Assembly (NCBI GenBank): GCA_022497145.1
Contig: MU385895.1
Span: forward strand, 1 to 64,000
DNA length: 64,000 nucleotides
DNA from: Rostrohypoxylon terebratum
Taxonomy: Eukaryota; Ascomycota; Sordariomycetes; Xylariales; Hypoxylaceae
Reading direction: 5' to 3'
Made by a program: the position numbers and the translations under genes. This document shows, one piece after another, positions 9,207 through 22,050 of the stretch. The notes below the pieces were generated by a model. It saw nothing but the letters and a program-made list of their open reading frames with translations, was not told the origin of the DNA and searched no databases. The number at the start of each line of letters is the position of its first letter. Within the stretch, counting starts at the first letter, position 1.

Positions 9207-10578
9207 ATGTATACTAGGTATCACTGACTGACCTTCTGCTTCTCTGATGATTCCGCTAATCGCCTTCGCGAAATACATATATTTCTCGCGATGAGACTCA
9301 CTGGGTGATGCTGTGCTTGGTGACCGGCTTCATGCTGGCAGCATCTAAGCTCTTTCGTGACTTTGTCAAAGTAATTACCTCGTGCTAGAGAGTATTACTC
9401 TTGACACAAATTGCCATCTCGCCTTCAGCGATGCGATCCTTACACATAGATTTACGTAACCAACAGAGATACACCAGCCATTCGAAGACTCGATGAAACA
9501 GTTGGTAGCTTAGCCGTCTGCGAATAATAAATAGTTCTAGGGCTGTGAGGTTACTAGAAGATTGTGGATTCTACTCGAGATGAAAACCTACATTCTCCGT
9601 CAAAAGCCGCATATAAATATAAGCATATATTACTCATATATCAAAGCGACAGGCTGAACCTGCTATATTGGCCTTCACTTACCTAGTTTTTATTAGATGG
9701 ACACATAAAATACCCAAGTCATCCACGCTTGCTCTTGTCACCGAAACACACACTGTAGGGGCATAACCACCGATATGACGGCCATTCCCCAACGCCGAGT
9801 CGAACCTCGGATTCCGGCGCGAGATCTCAACTTCCCTGCCGCCATACCTTGCTGCATAATTAGGCGTTTATGTACTCAGCCTCTCGGGAACAATCCATAG
9901 ATGTTTGTGACGCCCATTTCCCGCCCCGAGGCGACGATCGCCTTTTTCCCCACCTGAACTCCGTCATTCTCAAATGTCAACGCAGGGATCTAGGTATAAT
10001 CTCTGCAGATACGAACAATTGCAAGGAAAACGCATGGATTTGGTTTGCTTGGACCCTTGCGTATGTCAAACTGGGAGCGGATAGATATACGACGGCGCTT
10101 GCATCGATGCTGCGATCTGCGGTTGTCAGGTGATGCCCATTGTTGAGGAATGTAGGGCTTGCAGCATATCGTCGGCTTAGGAGGAGTTAGGCAGAAGTAT
10201 CCGCAGGCCGGGCATCTGGCAAACACGAACTCCCAAGCCTCCTATATGCACGTTTTCTGAGGTAGTGGCCTATTGAGCGTCTTCACTATCATTAAATGTG
10301 GAAAATGCACAAATCTACATTCATGGAAACGGATGGGTTCAATATATACAATAGAACGTAAATATTCGCTATGAAACAACCCAGCCCAGCTCAATCCATA
10401 AGCCAGGGTATATGCACATAAACCTCCACTAAATCTACATCGTATATACAAAATTTCCTTTCGAATCTCAACTCAATATGTCCCGCATCAAGATCCTGCT
10501 TCGTCATCCATGAATTGCTCGCAAGTCATATGTGCAAATCAATTACACTAGTTACTCAGGTGCTAGGTAAGGGGTTGT
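9207..10578. other. Intergenic, 1.4 kb, no gene seen
   Basis: Space between convergent permease and mucin-like genes. Around 9785-9850 a short segment carries a B-box-like GGTTCGACTC on the minus strand, but no cloverleaf could be built. Otherwise AT-rich and unremarkable. Confidence 0.5.
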
Positions 10579-12651
10579 TTACAAACCAGTCGTGCAAGCG
10601 CACATCCCGCTCGGCGAAAGCGTGGTCGTGACGACGCTGGTAACGGTCGAGACGGTGGGAGCCCCGCTTTGAGTCGTGAAGACGGTGGTTGTGGCGCCGT
10701 TGCCTCCGCCGACGGTGACGGTGGATGGGGAGGCAGTGGCGGTAACAGTCACCGTGGAGACGGAGCCACTACCAACGATTACGGTTGACGGGGCGGCCGA
10801 AGCGGTAGCGGTAACGGTTACGGTGGAGAAATCGCCACCACCGACGGTCTTGGTGATCACGGATTGAGAGGGAGCCGGGACGGAGACTGTGACCGTGGAA
10901 ATGTGCTCGGTCTTTGTGATGATGGTGGTTTCACCTGTTACGGTGGAACCTGCGGCTGGGACGGATACAGTCACGGTGGATGCTGGCGCAGACGTACCAG
11001 GTCCAACGGTAACGGTGGACGGGGAAGCGGTCACTGTGATAGTCTCGCCGGAACCATTTCCGACGGTCTTGGTCACAACTGTGGTGTGGTGGGTGGTGTG
11101 GTGGATGGTGTGGTGGCTAGTCCTCTCGCTGACAGTCGTGTCTGAGCCGACAACAGTCTTGGTGACGATGACAGTCGAGCCGCCAGCAACGCTAGTGACG
11201 GTAGATTCCGCACCGCTGATAGTAGTGGTGATGTAAGTAGTTTCTCCACCGGAGACGCTGGTCACAGTCGTCGTGCCTGAGGTGCTACTCTCTGTCTCGC
11301 TCTCGCGCACGGTGACAGTTACGACCTTGGGAGGCAGGCTGGTAGTGGTGACCACGGGGACGGTGCCGGAGACCGTGACAGTGGTAAGGATAACCGAGCC
11401 CGGAGCGCTAGAAGTAATGACTTTAGAGCTGTGAGTTGGACGGCCTGGGTTAGTCCTGGTGTAGGTCATCGTGCTGGTCATATCTGTTCCGTTGATGTGT
11501 TTGGTGAACGTCTTAGTAACCGTCTCGGGTCCTGTGTGGTGCGTAGCAATGGGCTTGGTGGTAGTGTACGTGCTGAGGATGACTGTTCCGTTGGATGGCT
11601 TGCTGATGGTCCTGGTAATCACTGTCTCTGAGGGGGAAGACACTGCACTTGTTGGTAGAGATTTTGTGCTAGTCATCGTGCTAAGGCTAACTGTTCCATT
11701 GAATGGTATGCTAACTGTCTTGGTGATTACTGAGGGGGAGGCTGAAGATGTAGTGTTCACCACTGCGGATCGAGTATGAGTCTTGGTGCTAAGGATTACC
11801 GATCCATTGGAAGAGCTGCTAATTATGGTGGTAATAACTGACATCGGAGGGGAAGAGGTGACAAAGACTGGAGAGCTGCTGCTAGCCGTGACCGATGGGT
11901 GAGAAGCTGTGGAGGAGAGGGTTACCTAGAAAGTATGTTAGCGACTACCTAACAGATATTATACTTGGTAAGGTCCGCAACTTACGGTGTGAGGAGCTGT
12001 AGTGTTGGAGAAAGTCTCGGTAGGCTTCTGTCCGGGGGTAGTGAGGCTTGAGCTTGATCCGCTAACTGCCTTTGCCGAGCTTGTAGCACTGGTATGGATA
12101 CCCGTCGAAGTAGTTGTAGGCCTGTGTTTGGAATGCGATCGAGTAAAGGAGTGTACGATCGATGAAGAAATCTTCGAGACCTCCGTGACTGGGCAAACAG
12201 TAGTGGTAATGTCGACGACACTGGTTACAAGTATCGTCGACACTGCTTCCGAGGGCAGCGTGCTGAGAGCTGCTGTGTTGGACGCTGCCGGGCAGTCTGT
12301 GATAGTAGGAGCGCATGAGATGATAGTCGAAACAGAGGTTACGTTGACAGTCAAAGTTGTATAGTCAGGCCCAGCAGTTGAAGTAGTAATGTTAGAAGAG
12401 ACCGCCTTAGTCAAGGTTGAAGCGGCAGTAGAATGAGACTCGCTGGCGGTGGTACTACACTCATCATCATCATCATCATCATCGCCATTGATGGAAGTTG
12501 AGATTGCCGGTACGGACTTGGAAGACGAAGCCGTTGGCTTGGTGACAGAAGTCTCGTTCGCAACGGCTCGTCGCCCTGGGGAACCCTGGACTGCCCACCC
12601 CTGAGTAAGCAGGAGGAGAGCAACTAAAGCGTCCTTCCCTGTGAACAACAT
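10579..12651 (-). CDS. Secreted Ser/Thr-rich mucin-like protein, 2 exons
   Basis: Exons 12651-11986 and 11925-10579 (intron gtaagt..ctag) join in frame to 670 residues. Residues 1 to about 23 form a signal peptide (MLFTGKDALVALLLLTQGWA). Next come an Asp run encoded by a CAT/ATC microsatellite near 12465-12483, then a region with a few Cys (SCAPTITDCP, VCPVTEV). Exon 2 is almost entirely Ser/Thr/Val with diverging repeats of two kinds: KTxSxPxNGTVxLSTxT (first third) and STVTVTA / TVTVGPG (last half). It ends GMCACTTGL with no hydrophobic tail, so a GPI anchor is not indicated. Heavy O-glycosylation and a cell-surface or extracellular role are inferred from composition; no catalytic domain is visible and the function is unknown. 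Confidence 0.82.
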
Positions 12652-15600
12652 GGTGAAAGAAAGATGATGCTCAAAATTTCAGAAAGGACAGTTGAGAAAT
12701 GAACGGGTAGCCGAGCCCAAGAGAATGAAAGCCCTAGACTAAGAAAAAAAAAGAATGGAAGTGATGAAAAGAAGACGCTGGTCTTTGGTGTGTGGATTCC
12801 ATGAGATCGAAGGGATTCCCCTCACCTTATATCACCACGCCGTTTCAATTCACGATTCGGCGAGTAGGATGTATACGCCGGCATGTATAGACCATGGTTA
12901 CCTAAGGAATGATAGAGATTCTTCAGCCATGATGGTTTTTTGGAACCCAAATTCCCAATTGAGCAAAGCGAAGTTGACTGCGGATCAATTTAGTCGAGAC
13001 CTGCGCCTCGGTTGAAGCAGGTTAACGATGTATTTGTTAAGCGAAAGATGTTATACGCATTCTACTTCATATTTATTTTTATAATAAGCAAACGCTAGTT
13101 AAAGTAGGAGCAAACGAGCTGCAAACGAGGAGCAAGTTATTGATTAGTCCCAGGCTACATTCAAAATATGAACAGCTGCCTTAGGGAAGCTGGGGTAACA
13201 TGGCCCTACAGATCGCATGTTGTAGTGTTTTTTACTATTGAAGGGTTGAAGGATCGCATCCATTTGCGGCGTTGCCCTTTTCAGGCCAGGCTGATAGGGT
13301 CGTTTGGTAGGGTACGGTAGGGCCTAGAATGGCCTAACGTCATCTAGATGGTTCAAGCTAATAGCGGTGGCAGGATTCACCGCTGAAGCTATTCCAAAAA
13401 AAAACGATGGAAGGATGTGTTTGAGGTTAAAGACTTGCTGACTTAGGTACCTAGCAGCTGGCTGCCTAGCCATCATACATACACCTGATACAAACATGGA
13501 CTTGTTTGCTGGTGCCGATTTCCAACTCGTGCCTTGTTTTTGCGCAATAAGGCGCCATTTAGCGAAGGGAGAAGTGGAAGGTGGTTGTAGTTAGGCGATC
13601 CATAGATCGTAGGAATATATATTTAGATGAGGCTCGATCGATCTTAGTAATTGCCATTAGATGAAGTGTTGTCGCCTCGACCTTAAGATATTGGGTATTT
13701 TGTGTTTCTAGCAATGAGCATTGCCTTTTTGTGGTAGTAGTTGTAAGGAGATGAAGTTGGGAAGTTACTAGAACTAGAACTATGAACTAATAGGAACTGG
13801 GAACTTGGTGGTGATTGATGAATGCTGCCAGTACTCGAGGTACGTACCGGCATCTATTAATAGTAAGGGGAGTTATTTGGAGTCTGGACCAATAGAAACG
13901 TAGCAAAACCTCTTTCCAGGATTCTTCCGATGTGCCCACCTTTTCTTAACTCCGATAATCTAAAGGCTAAGGTTAAAGTTGAGGTTAAAACTTAAAGTTG
14001 AGTTTAAAGTCTTTTCAAGACGACAATCTCGATTCACTTTTTCCTCTCCTTCGTATTATATCTTAGCTCATTCTATCTTTCTATATATCTTGCTCTTTTA
14101 TCTCATTTACGATGTAAACGAAATCTCCGTAAGTCTCAGATGTAGCCGTTCAATTGGCCACTTCAAATTTGGAGTTCATCATCATAATCGGTTCACTAAC
14201 ACGGCTTCAAGATCTCCTACATAAGCCAAGCCAAGCCACCCCGTATCTTGTTACGAATTACTCTCTTATCTCATTTGTGGCTGCTTGCACGCATCGTCGA
14301 TGATGACACTTTCATTTAGGATCAATCCACAAAATTACAATCTATGGCTCCGCAGCCTCACTCAAATCACCGGCACTCTTGGTATGGAACCTCGAAGTTG
14401 AGAGTCATGGCATTCGCACATCGGTTGCTGTAACATGACCAATGTGGTGAACCCACATGATGATCTTAGTTGAGACCCCAAGGTTGTGCTTTCGAAGATT
14501 CGGTAGCTTTATGGCTTTATGTCTAGCTATAGAAATCTAGAATCGATTTCCTACTTCACTACTTCACTACCACCATCGAATACTTGCCGAGAGCGGATAC
14601 AGCGGACCAGTCGCCGAACATGCTGCAGCCAAATGCAAGTAACAACTCCCTCTACCCTATAACCTGCACAGTGTGACAACCACGCCCGTGGTGATGGTGT
14701 TTACTCTATGGGGTTTAGGTAACTGCGACTTACCTGTCCGGAACTCATCCGCGCTTTCGCCCTGATGATCTTGTCTATGCAGCCGAGCCTCTTACTACCT
14801 ACCCCTTTCTTCGATCTATTCGCAGCTATCTATAATACAGCTGAACTATAAGGTCAACTTTAAGACCTACTAGTTCCGTGGCACGTTGTACTTCGATATG
14901 TTGAGGCTTTCGGCATTAAGCTAGCCACGACTCGGAACCGCGGAAGTGGGCTATTACACTCGATCCTGTTTGTGCACAGTTGGACAAGTACCAATATGGG
15001 TATATTTGTACTCAGACCGGGGAATATCACCACACTCGGCTACATTTCAGTGTAATACAGTTCTTCGGAGAATACCTGGTATCGACGCCCCGAAATCTGC
15101 GTTAGCGATCAAGACTACGCCTCACTACCTAGTAACTACTAGGTAGTAGGTAGGTACCCAGGCTACCCACCACTAAACAAGCTTTATCCACTAGGACGTA
15201 TCAACAAGAGCCCAAAAGCCCATGCTAAAAGGAAAATACGATCACAGACATACCACACGATGGTTGTGGTACAATCGTAATGCAACGAAGCACAACACCC
15301 GTACTACTCAATTCAGCTTTGGCAACTACAAATTCAACATGCGGCATTCTTCCCGTTTCAATACAACCTCTACGAAGAATAATTCGGTTCTCCTAGCTCA
15401 GATTTAAAAATCTGATGAGTTCAACTTATCAGATGTGTTAACAATGAATGTCCTATGATGGTTTCGAGGTTTCTCTGTCTCGGCGGGAAAAACTGCACAT
15501 TTCACACTGGCTAGCGACACGAGAATTCATCAAATTTAAGGTCTGTGGGCGCAAGGAACTTGATACACCAACACCCACGACTCGCCCAGTTTCAGTGCAA

Positions 15601-18600
15601 ATGCAATGTAGGTATAATGCATTGCCGACTTTGTCTCGTAGTCATCACCACGCAATATGAGAGTGAACGTACTCCAACGCTACCTAAAATCAGACTGTCA
15701 GACGGTTTGCACCTGTCTCAATTGTCTAGCAGCATCTGATCTTGCTTGCAGAGGCCGAAACCCGAGAATCCAACTCTCATCAGTATTCCTGGAGTGATCT
15801 CGCCCACCACTCTCGTCCACCACGACCAAGAGTGTGGATCGACTCGATCCTCGGTTTTAATATGAGGCATATACCCCACCTGATGGGGGTTTCAAGAAAA
15901 CGGTAGTAGAAGCACTGCTCTGCCTGACGTTAGGTTAGGATGATTAGTCATGTGAGCATCATCTCCAGTGCCCTTACGAGACATCACTTTATCTTGTACG
16001 ACAAATGCTGATGTCGTTATTCTACCGCTCCAACTTGAATATATCCTAAAACAGCAGGTCCTCAGAAGATATATGAGCGACATCTAGCTTCTAGCGCTTA
16101 GATCAGTAGGAACTGGTGGCTGACATCTTGGCTGCAACCGGCTAGGTGCTCACACTCGGACGAAGGAGGGGCAAGTCTAGCAGATGCGCATGGGATTCGC
16201 ACTCTCCATCGGCACCTCTATGCGCCGCTTATGGCTTGAGGCCGGTTCATCAACATATGCAGTACTGGATTGTTGTTGCCGCCGCGGTGTAAGATGCGCA
16301 TTAATCAGGGATGCAACGATGACCTCATATACTCAGGTGCAATTTGGACCATACACGATCGGCCACGCCTTGCTGACAGCTCAGTCTTGGTAGGGAGCCA
16401 CGAGGCCAGCTAGAAAACGCATATCACGCTGGGAGCAACCTTAACAATCGGACCTAGCTCTATGCGTGATTAGATTGCGGGGTAGCACGGCATATAATAG
16501 TAGCTACTCATAGGCATGGTAGCGGGTCGCCTAGACTCTTACCGACAGTTGGGTCCTCTCCGTCATCCCGAGGCCACCTTGGCGGCTATGCCTGGCAAGT
16601 TTTACACAGGCAGGCAGGCAGGAAGGGACCTAGGTACTATGTAAGTCAGCCTAAGAGAACAGCGTGTAAATCGGCGGAAATTCCACACGAAATACCTAAC
16701 TACTTGGCCGTAGCCCTTGTAAGAAGCGATGGTAGGATAGATCATGAAAAATCCTTGGACGCGCGGCGCCAATGCGACGCTAGGATCCCATGATCGGCCT
16801 GTAATGGTGATTTTTTTCACCTCATGTGCGGTACCTAACCCACCTTTCCCGGAAGAAATTGACGTTATCCCCGGATTATCGTGAGCTGGAGATGTTCCTA
16901 CGCTAACGGGAAAACCTGCAGAGGTGAAAATAAGATTGCTGGATCTTCGGGCACGTGAGGTTACTTGGACAACTTGGCATAGTATGACGGTCCTCCAGGG
17001 CTCTCCTCCCCCGCGCTCACCACCCTAGGACCTAGGTCCCTAGCTTACCCTGGCCAGCTTGCCTACCAGTGCGTCACCGCCGGATGTGTACGATGGATTC
17101 TATTCGCAGGCGCATGTGCTGTAAGCAGGTTCCTCCAGTTCCTCACGGAATATGTGCGACCCGACGACGATGCGGTGTTACGAAGTGGCGGTAACGGGCA
17201 CTACCTGAGTAGAACGCGAAAAAAAAAAATGACAGGACGGTCCGTTGTCGCCAGCAAATACCTCGCCGCAAAATCACAGCAGTAGGCAGACTATCACAAC
17301 AGCGTCGTTCAGGAAACCCAACCCCTTATTATAAAGCTCTGGCTTTCTTTATCTTGGCTGCCGATCCCCCCACGCTAGCTGGGTTGGGGTTCGTACAATA
17401 CAATACTTACGTCGTAAGAAATTTACCAGACTTCCCTACACAATGGCCCCAGGGAGAAAACCGTACCGGTAGTGTGGTCTATTGCCTCAAGTTTGGTACG
17501 TATCTAGGACCTAGGACCTAGGTACTCTTTGAGACCGACTATCGATCCCCTTTCTGCTGCGGGATACAATATCCAAACGGCCAATTATCGTTGACGTAAG
17601 GGGCCACGGAGTCCCCCATTAGCTCAAATGACAACACAGATCGTAAATGGCTCCAACCGCAGGACACGAGATCTCATAATAGCCAATTAGGAGGAAGATA
17701 TCCCACTGTATAGAGATGTCTAGTAACACTGTCCTATGCCAAGTTAAGCTTCTTAGCTTCCCCAGACTTGGACCAGACTTGGACCAGACTTGGAGACTCC
17801 CCGTCCGAAGGATGCTCGAAAGCCGGCAATCCGGTAATAGCGGGAGCTACTTTCGCTCGCCTTCGCCTTAAACCATTTGCGAAGCGCCGTAGCCCTCGAC
17901 CTGCCGAGGCACTATGCCTACATGGCTCAAATCCCCGGCCTACGTTACCCCGACCGCGCGCGATGTCAAAATTTAAACACATGTGAGCCTACATCGCCGG
18001 GAAGACGCAACTACACACACATGCGACGAAGAGGTTTTTTTCTTCCTAGCCGTAACTTTCGAGGAACGCTAGACAGCATCATGCATGTCTCTCCTTAGCA
18101 GACCAAGCTGAACGGACACAAGGAATGGCTTGTTACTTTGAGCCAGAGCAAACCTAACAAACCATGTCTGTTCATCTTGGAAACCCAAACTAGTCGATCT
18201 GACAGTTAAGACCATCCTAAATAGGAAACAACATCGAAGAATAGCAGAATCTTGAACCTACGCCCTGGTATTCGATCGACCATTGGATTTCATGGTTTCT
18301 CTAACACATCAATGAGCTTTTCTTTTCGGACCTGCATCATGGCAGCCCCTTGGCCTTTATGTGGCGCGTAACACGCATTTGTCTTCCATCAGTCCTACCC
18401 GGGTATCTAAACACGCTTATCATTATCACGTTTTCGTGCTCGAATTCGAATACGAGGAGGTGAGGATTCACAGCGGCTTGCGAAAAAGGTATCATCTTTG
18501 CAGGCAAAATCGCTCAACTCTAGACTCACGATCCTTACAAGTCCTTGCCCGACCTAATGGATTCACCATCCCCTAATCAGAAGCTCATCTAGTCCTGGCT

Positions 18601-19659
18601 CCTCCCGCAGGAAATGGACGGCTCTAGACGGCTGAAGGGTCCGTCGAAAAAAAAATGATTCAAGTCACCATCCACCCATCCAATGTACTGCCGCCAGTAT
18701 GATGCTTGATGACTTGCAGATCTCCTTCCTCATGTGGGTGAGACCTGTTGCCCTACCGGCACATTCCGGGATAATTCGACGACGAGGTAAACAGGACCTC
18801 TCTCCACACAATCCCATTCCGTAGTAACTTGATTTCCCGTTCTCGTCACAGCCCTCCCCTCAGTTTGTACAGTATGACCTACGGTGCTGGTCAATATCCT
18901 TGTTTCCTACATACCTACCTACGGTATTTTATTATTCCAACTACCTGGTTCTCCGCGTGCTAGGTCCCCTTTGTCCTAGACCTCGGACCCCTTGGCTCGT
19001 GACCTACAGGATAGTTTCCTAATGCTAATAGCTAGCCATGCCGTCACAAAGGCCGAACCCCCAATACTTCCATGCCACTCCCAAGATCATACCGTTAGCA
19101 ATTATGACTATGACTGCTTCTGTATACCAAGCCAGACTGGAACGTTGTTTTTATGCGAGGTAGGCCAAGAGTGAAAGAATTAGCATACACCTAGCTCCAG
19201 GTGGTGACCTGATCATGCCTCTCAGCATATACTCAGTCCCATGACTATTTTCATTTCTCTATTTTCTTTCTATACCTAGCCTTTAGTCAAGGTCCCCCCT
19301 CTCCCTATTACCCTGTCCGCATTATACTTCCACACGTTTGCGAAACCTTCCTCATTCGTCGATCCATCTGATCTTGCTAGCCTATACGCCTCGAGATCCT
19401 AGATTAGCTTGCATAGTTTGTACAAAGATATGTAGGTGACTCGGAATCTTATTCAAATATCTACCCTCGCCCTGACCTCCTCTACCCCTTTCGTCACGCC
19501 TCTTCCATGTTTACCTATCGCGCCTCATACCATCGGTTGTAGGCTTTAGGTTTCCGAAACATCGGAGCTTATCCATTCCGTCTACCCTTATATCCTTCCC
19601 CTTCCAACCTTCTCAAGCTTTTCAAACTTCTAGTCCGCTTCATTTATACTTTATCATCC
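12652..19659. other. 7-kb region without a recognisable gene
   Basis: Holds the promoter of the mucin-like gene at its left and of the glutaminase at its right. Only short, unrelated open frames occur (all under about 90 codons), none with family similarity or splice context. Visible structure is limited to CCTAGGT/ACCTACCTA-type motifs (13446, 15130-15160, 16629, 17025, 17505), an 11-bp tandem CTTGGACCAGA near 17764-17795 and a GC-richer island at 17800-17970. No rRNA, tRNA or inverted-repeat element was found by eye. Confidence 0.55.
17764..17795. repeat. Tandem repeat, 11-bp unit (ACTTGGACCAG) x ~2.7
   Basis: The unit is repeated head to tail just left of a GC-rich island in the gene-poor region. 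Its function, if any, is unknown. Confidence 0.7.
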
Positions 19660-22050
19660 ATGATGGGGCTCAGAAGTGTGCTGGTGGCCGGGGTTGCCTT
19701 TGGCAGTAGCTTAGTCCATGCCGCGTCAAGCTTTAGTCCTGCAAGACCACCTGCTATTCCCTTAGCTGTCAAAGGGCCGTACCTCAACTCATGGTTAAAT
19801 GTCGGCAGTGACGGCGGGGACGGGGGTTATCTTGCTGGTCGATGGCCGGTGTTCTGGAGGTTGGTCTTCTTCTTGTTATTATCCTATAATGTGACCTGTC
19901 TTGTAAGCTGACAACGTAACATAGCCAGCAAATTACGGGTTGGGCAGGCTTCATCCGCGTAGATGGAGCGGCTTACAACTGGCTGGGCGCACCGCCTGGC
20001 GCGGATGTGGTAGATCAGACTGAATTCTCTTACACGTCGACACGAAGCTCGTTCGTAATGAACGTAGCCGGCAAAGTTGAGATGAACATTACGTTTTTAA
20101 CACCCGTGACGCCACACGACTTAAAAAGACAATCTCTAGTTTTCTCTTACCTCGAAGTGGCAGTTAGCTCTTTGGACGGCGCCAGCCACGACGTTCAATT
20201 GTACGCGGACGTCTCAGCAGGTAGGTTACGCGGATCTCTCCCTCGTGATTGACATGTTGTACTAACCCTGTCACAGAATGGGCTTCCGGAGATCGGAATG
20301 CCATCATCGAATGGGATCATAATTCAGCCGATGGAGTCGCCTACCACCAATTCGCCCGCCAGGACCAAGAACCTATTACAGAGACGAACCAGCAGCCCAA
20401 CTGGGGTAACTGGTTCTGGTCCACCAAGGACGTCGAAGGTGTAAGTTGCAACAATGGCAATTCCTTCGAGTCTGAGCATAACTAATGTAATTGCATAGCT
20501 TACATGGCAAAGTGGCGAGGACACCGTCGTGAGAGGTGCGTTCATTGACAATGGTGTTCTTCCCAACACAAAGGACTCCAATTACAGAGCGGTATCAGAC
20601 AATTGGTAGGTCTCCATGAAACCCACTAGCCAAGATTAATTTGCCTTGTTCATGCACGCTCATACCACACCCACAGGCCGGTTTTCGGATTCGCCAATGA
20701 TCTCGGCTCAGTCGGGACCGATGCTGTCTCGACGTTGTACTCGATTGGCATGACCCAGGACGGTGCAATTAACCTGCTCGGCGAGGGGAGCAACCTTACA
20801 ACCTACCCTGCCTTGTGGAACAGCTATTTCAGCTCTGATGTCGATGCTGTAAGTCCTCCATTGTTCGGTCCGTAAAAGTGGATGTCCGGCCTAATAGAGA
20901 CTCGTAGATGACATGGTTTTACAACGACTATGAGGAGTCCTCAAGCATGGCCACAGACCTGGATAACCAGGTAGCTTCGGACTCGTTGGCTGCGGCAGGA
21001 CAGAATTACTTGACGTTGACTAGCTTGAGCGTCAGGCAGACCTTCGGTGCTCTTCAATTCACCGGAACAGACTCAGACCCCCTTGTCTTCCTCAAGGAGA
21101 TCAGCTCTAACAGTGATATCCAAACCGTGGATGTTATCTTCCCTGCCATGCCGCTGATCTTGTACACTAACCCCACCATTCTCAACTACATGCTGAAGCC
21201 GCTATTCCTCAACCAGGAGAACGGTCACTACCCCAACACTAACGCCATTCACGATCTTGGAACTTTCCCCGTTGCTAAGGGTTACCCCGATGGCTCTGAC
21301 GAGCCAATGCCGCTCGAGGAATGTGGTAACATGATCATCATGGTTTTGGCGTACGCGCAAAAGACAGGCGACAATGACTACCTGACGCAGCACTATCCCA
21401 TTCTCAAGCAATGGGCTGGTTATCTAGTTGATGAGGCGTTGATTCCCGCTGACCAAATCTCGACGGACGACTTCGCAGGCTCGCTAGCTAACCAGACGAA
21501 CTTAGGATTAAAGGGCATTATTGGACTGCGAGCCATGTCCGAGATTGCTAGCCTCACGGGTAACACCGATGATGCAACCTCGTATCTCAATACGGCGACT
21601 TCTTACATCTCACAGTGGCAGGGCTTCGGGCTGAACACGGAGGCTGACCCACCACATGCAACTCTAAGTTACGGAGAGAATGACACGCATGGATTGCTCT
21701 ACAATCTATACTCGAACTCTCTACTAAACTTTGGCGACTTTGTCCCACAGTCCGTATATGACATGCAGTCTAACTTCTACCCGACGGTAGCTCTCGAGTA
21801 CGGTATTCCTCTCGACACGCGCCACAATTACACCAAGACGGATTGGATGATGTGGTGCGCTGCCATCGCAAGCTCCAGCACCAGAGACACCTTTATAAAG
21901 CTAATCGCAGGCTGGATCGACAGCACGCCGACTAACATGGCGTTGACGGATCTATACGACGCCTCAACTGGAGACTACCCCGGCGGTCTGCAATTCACAG
22001 CGCGGCCGGTAGCTGGCGGTCACTTCGCTCTGTTGGCGTTGCCATCGTAA
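19660..22050 (+). CDS. gtaA: Extracellular glutaminase (GtaA-type; DUF5127/DUF4965/DUF1793), 6 exons
   Basis: Secreted enzyme of the fungal glutaminase A family, which deamidates glutamine to glutamate outside the cell. Exons 19660-19859, 19925-20220, 20277-20440, 20499-20605, 20677-20848 and 20908-22050 join in frame to 693 residues, normal for the family. Residues 1-21 are a signal peptide (MMGLRSVLVAGVAFGSSLVHA). Recognisable blocks are FSPARPPAIPLAVKGPYLNSW near the N-terminus, the beta-rich DUF5127 part (VDQTEFSYTSTRSSF..NITFLTPVTP), and the helical toroid C-terminal domain with TFGALQFTG, NGHYPNTNAIHDLGTFPVAKGY, EECGNMIIMVLAYA, NLGLKGIIGLRAM and LDTRHNYTKTDWMMWCAA. All splice sites are GT-AG. 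Family assignment is firm; the symbol follows Aspergillus gtaA. Confidence 0.92.

Noticed and set aside
9785..9850. tRNA-like fragment on the minus strand with a B-box-like GGTTCGACTC
   Set aside because: No A-box, no acceptor-stem pairing and a six-base T-loop; a cloverleaf could not be drawn.
10676..11779. Several plus-strand open frames of 60-115 codons
   Set aside because: They are the complement of the Ser/Thr/Val repeat exon of the mucin-like gene; low-complexity antisense shadows.
12755..13015. 86-codon plus-strand open frame upstream of the mucin-like gene
   Set aside because: No family similarity, no splice or codon-bias support, and it lies in the promoter region.
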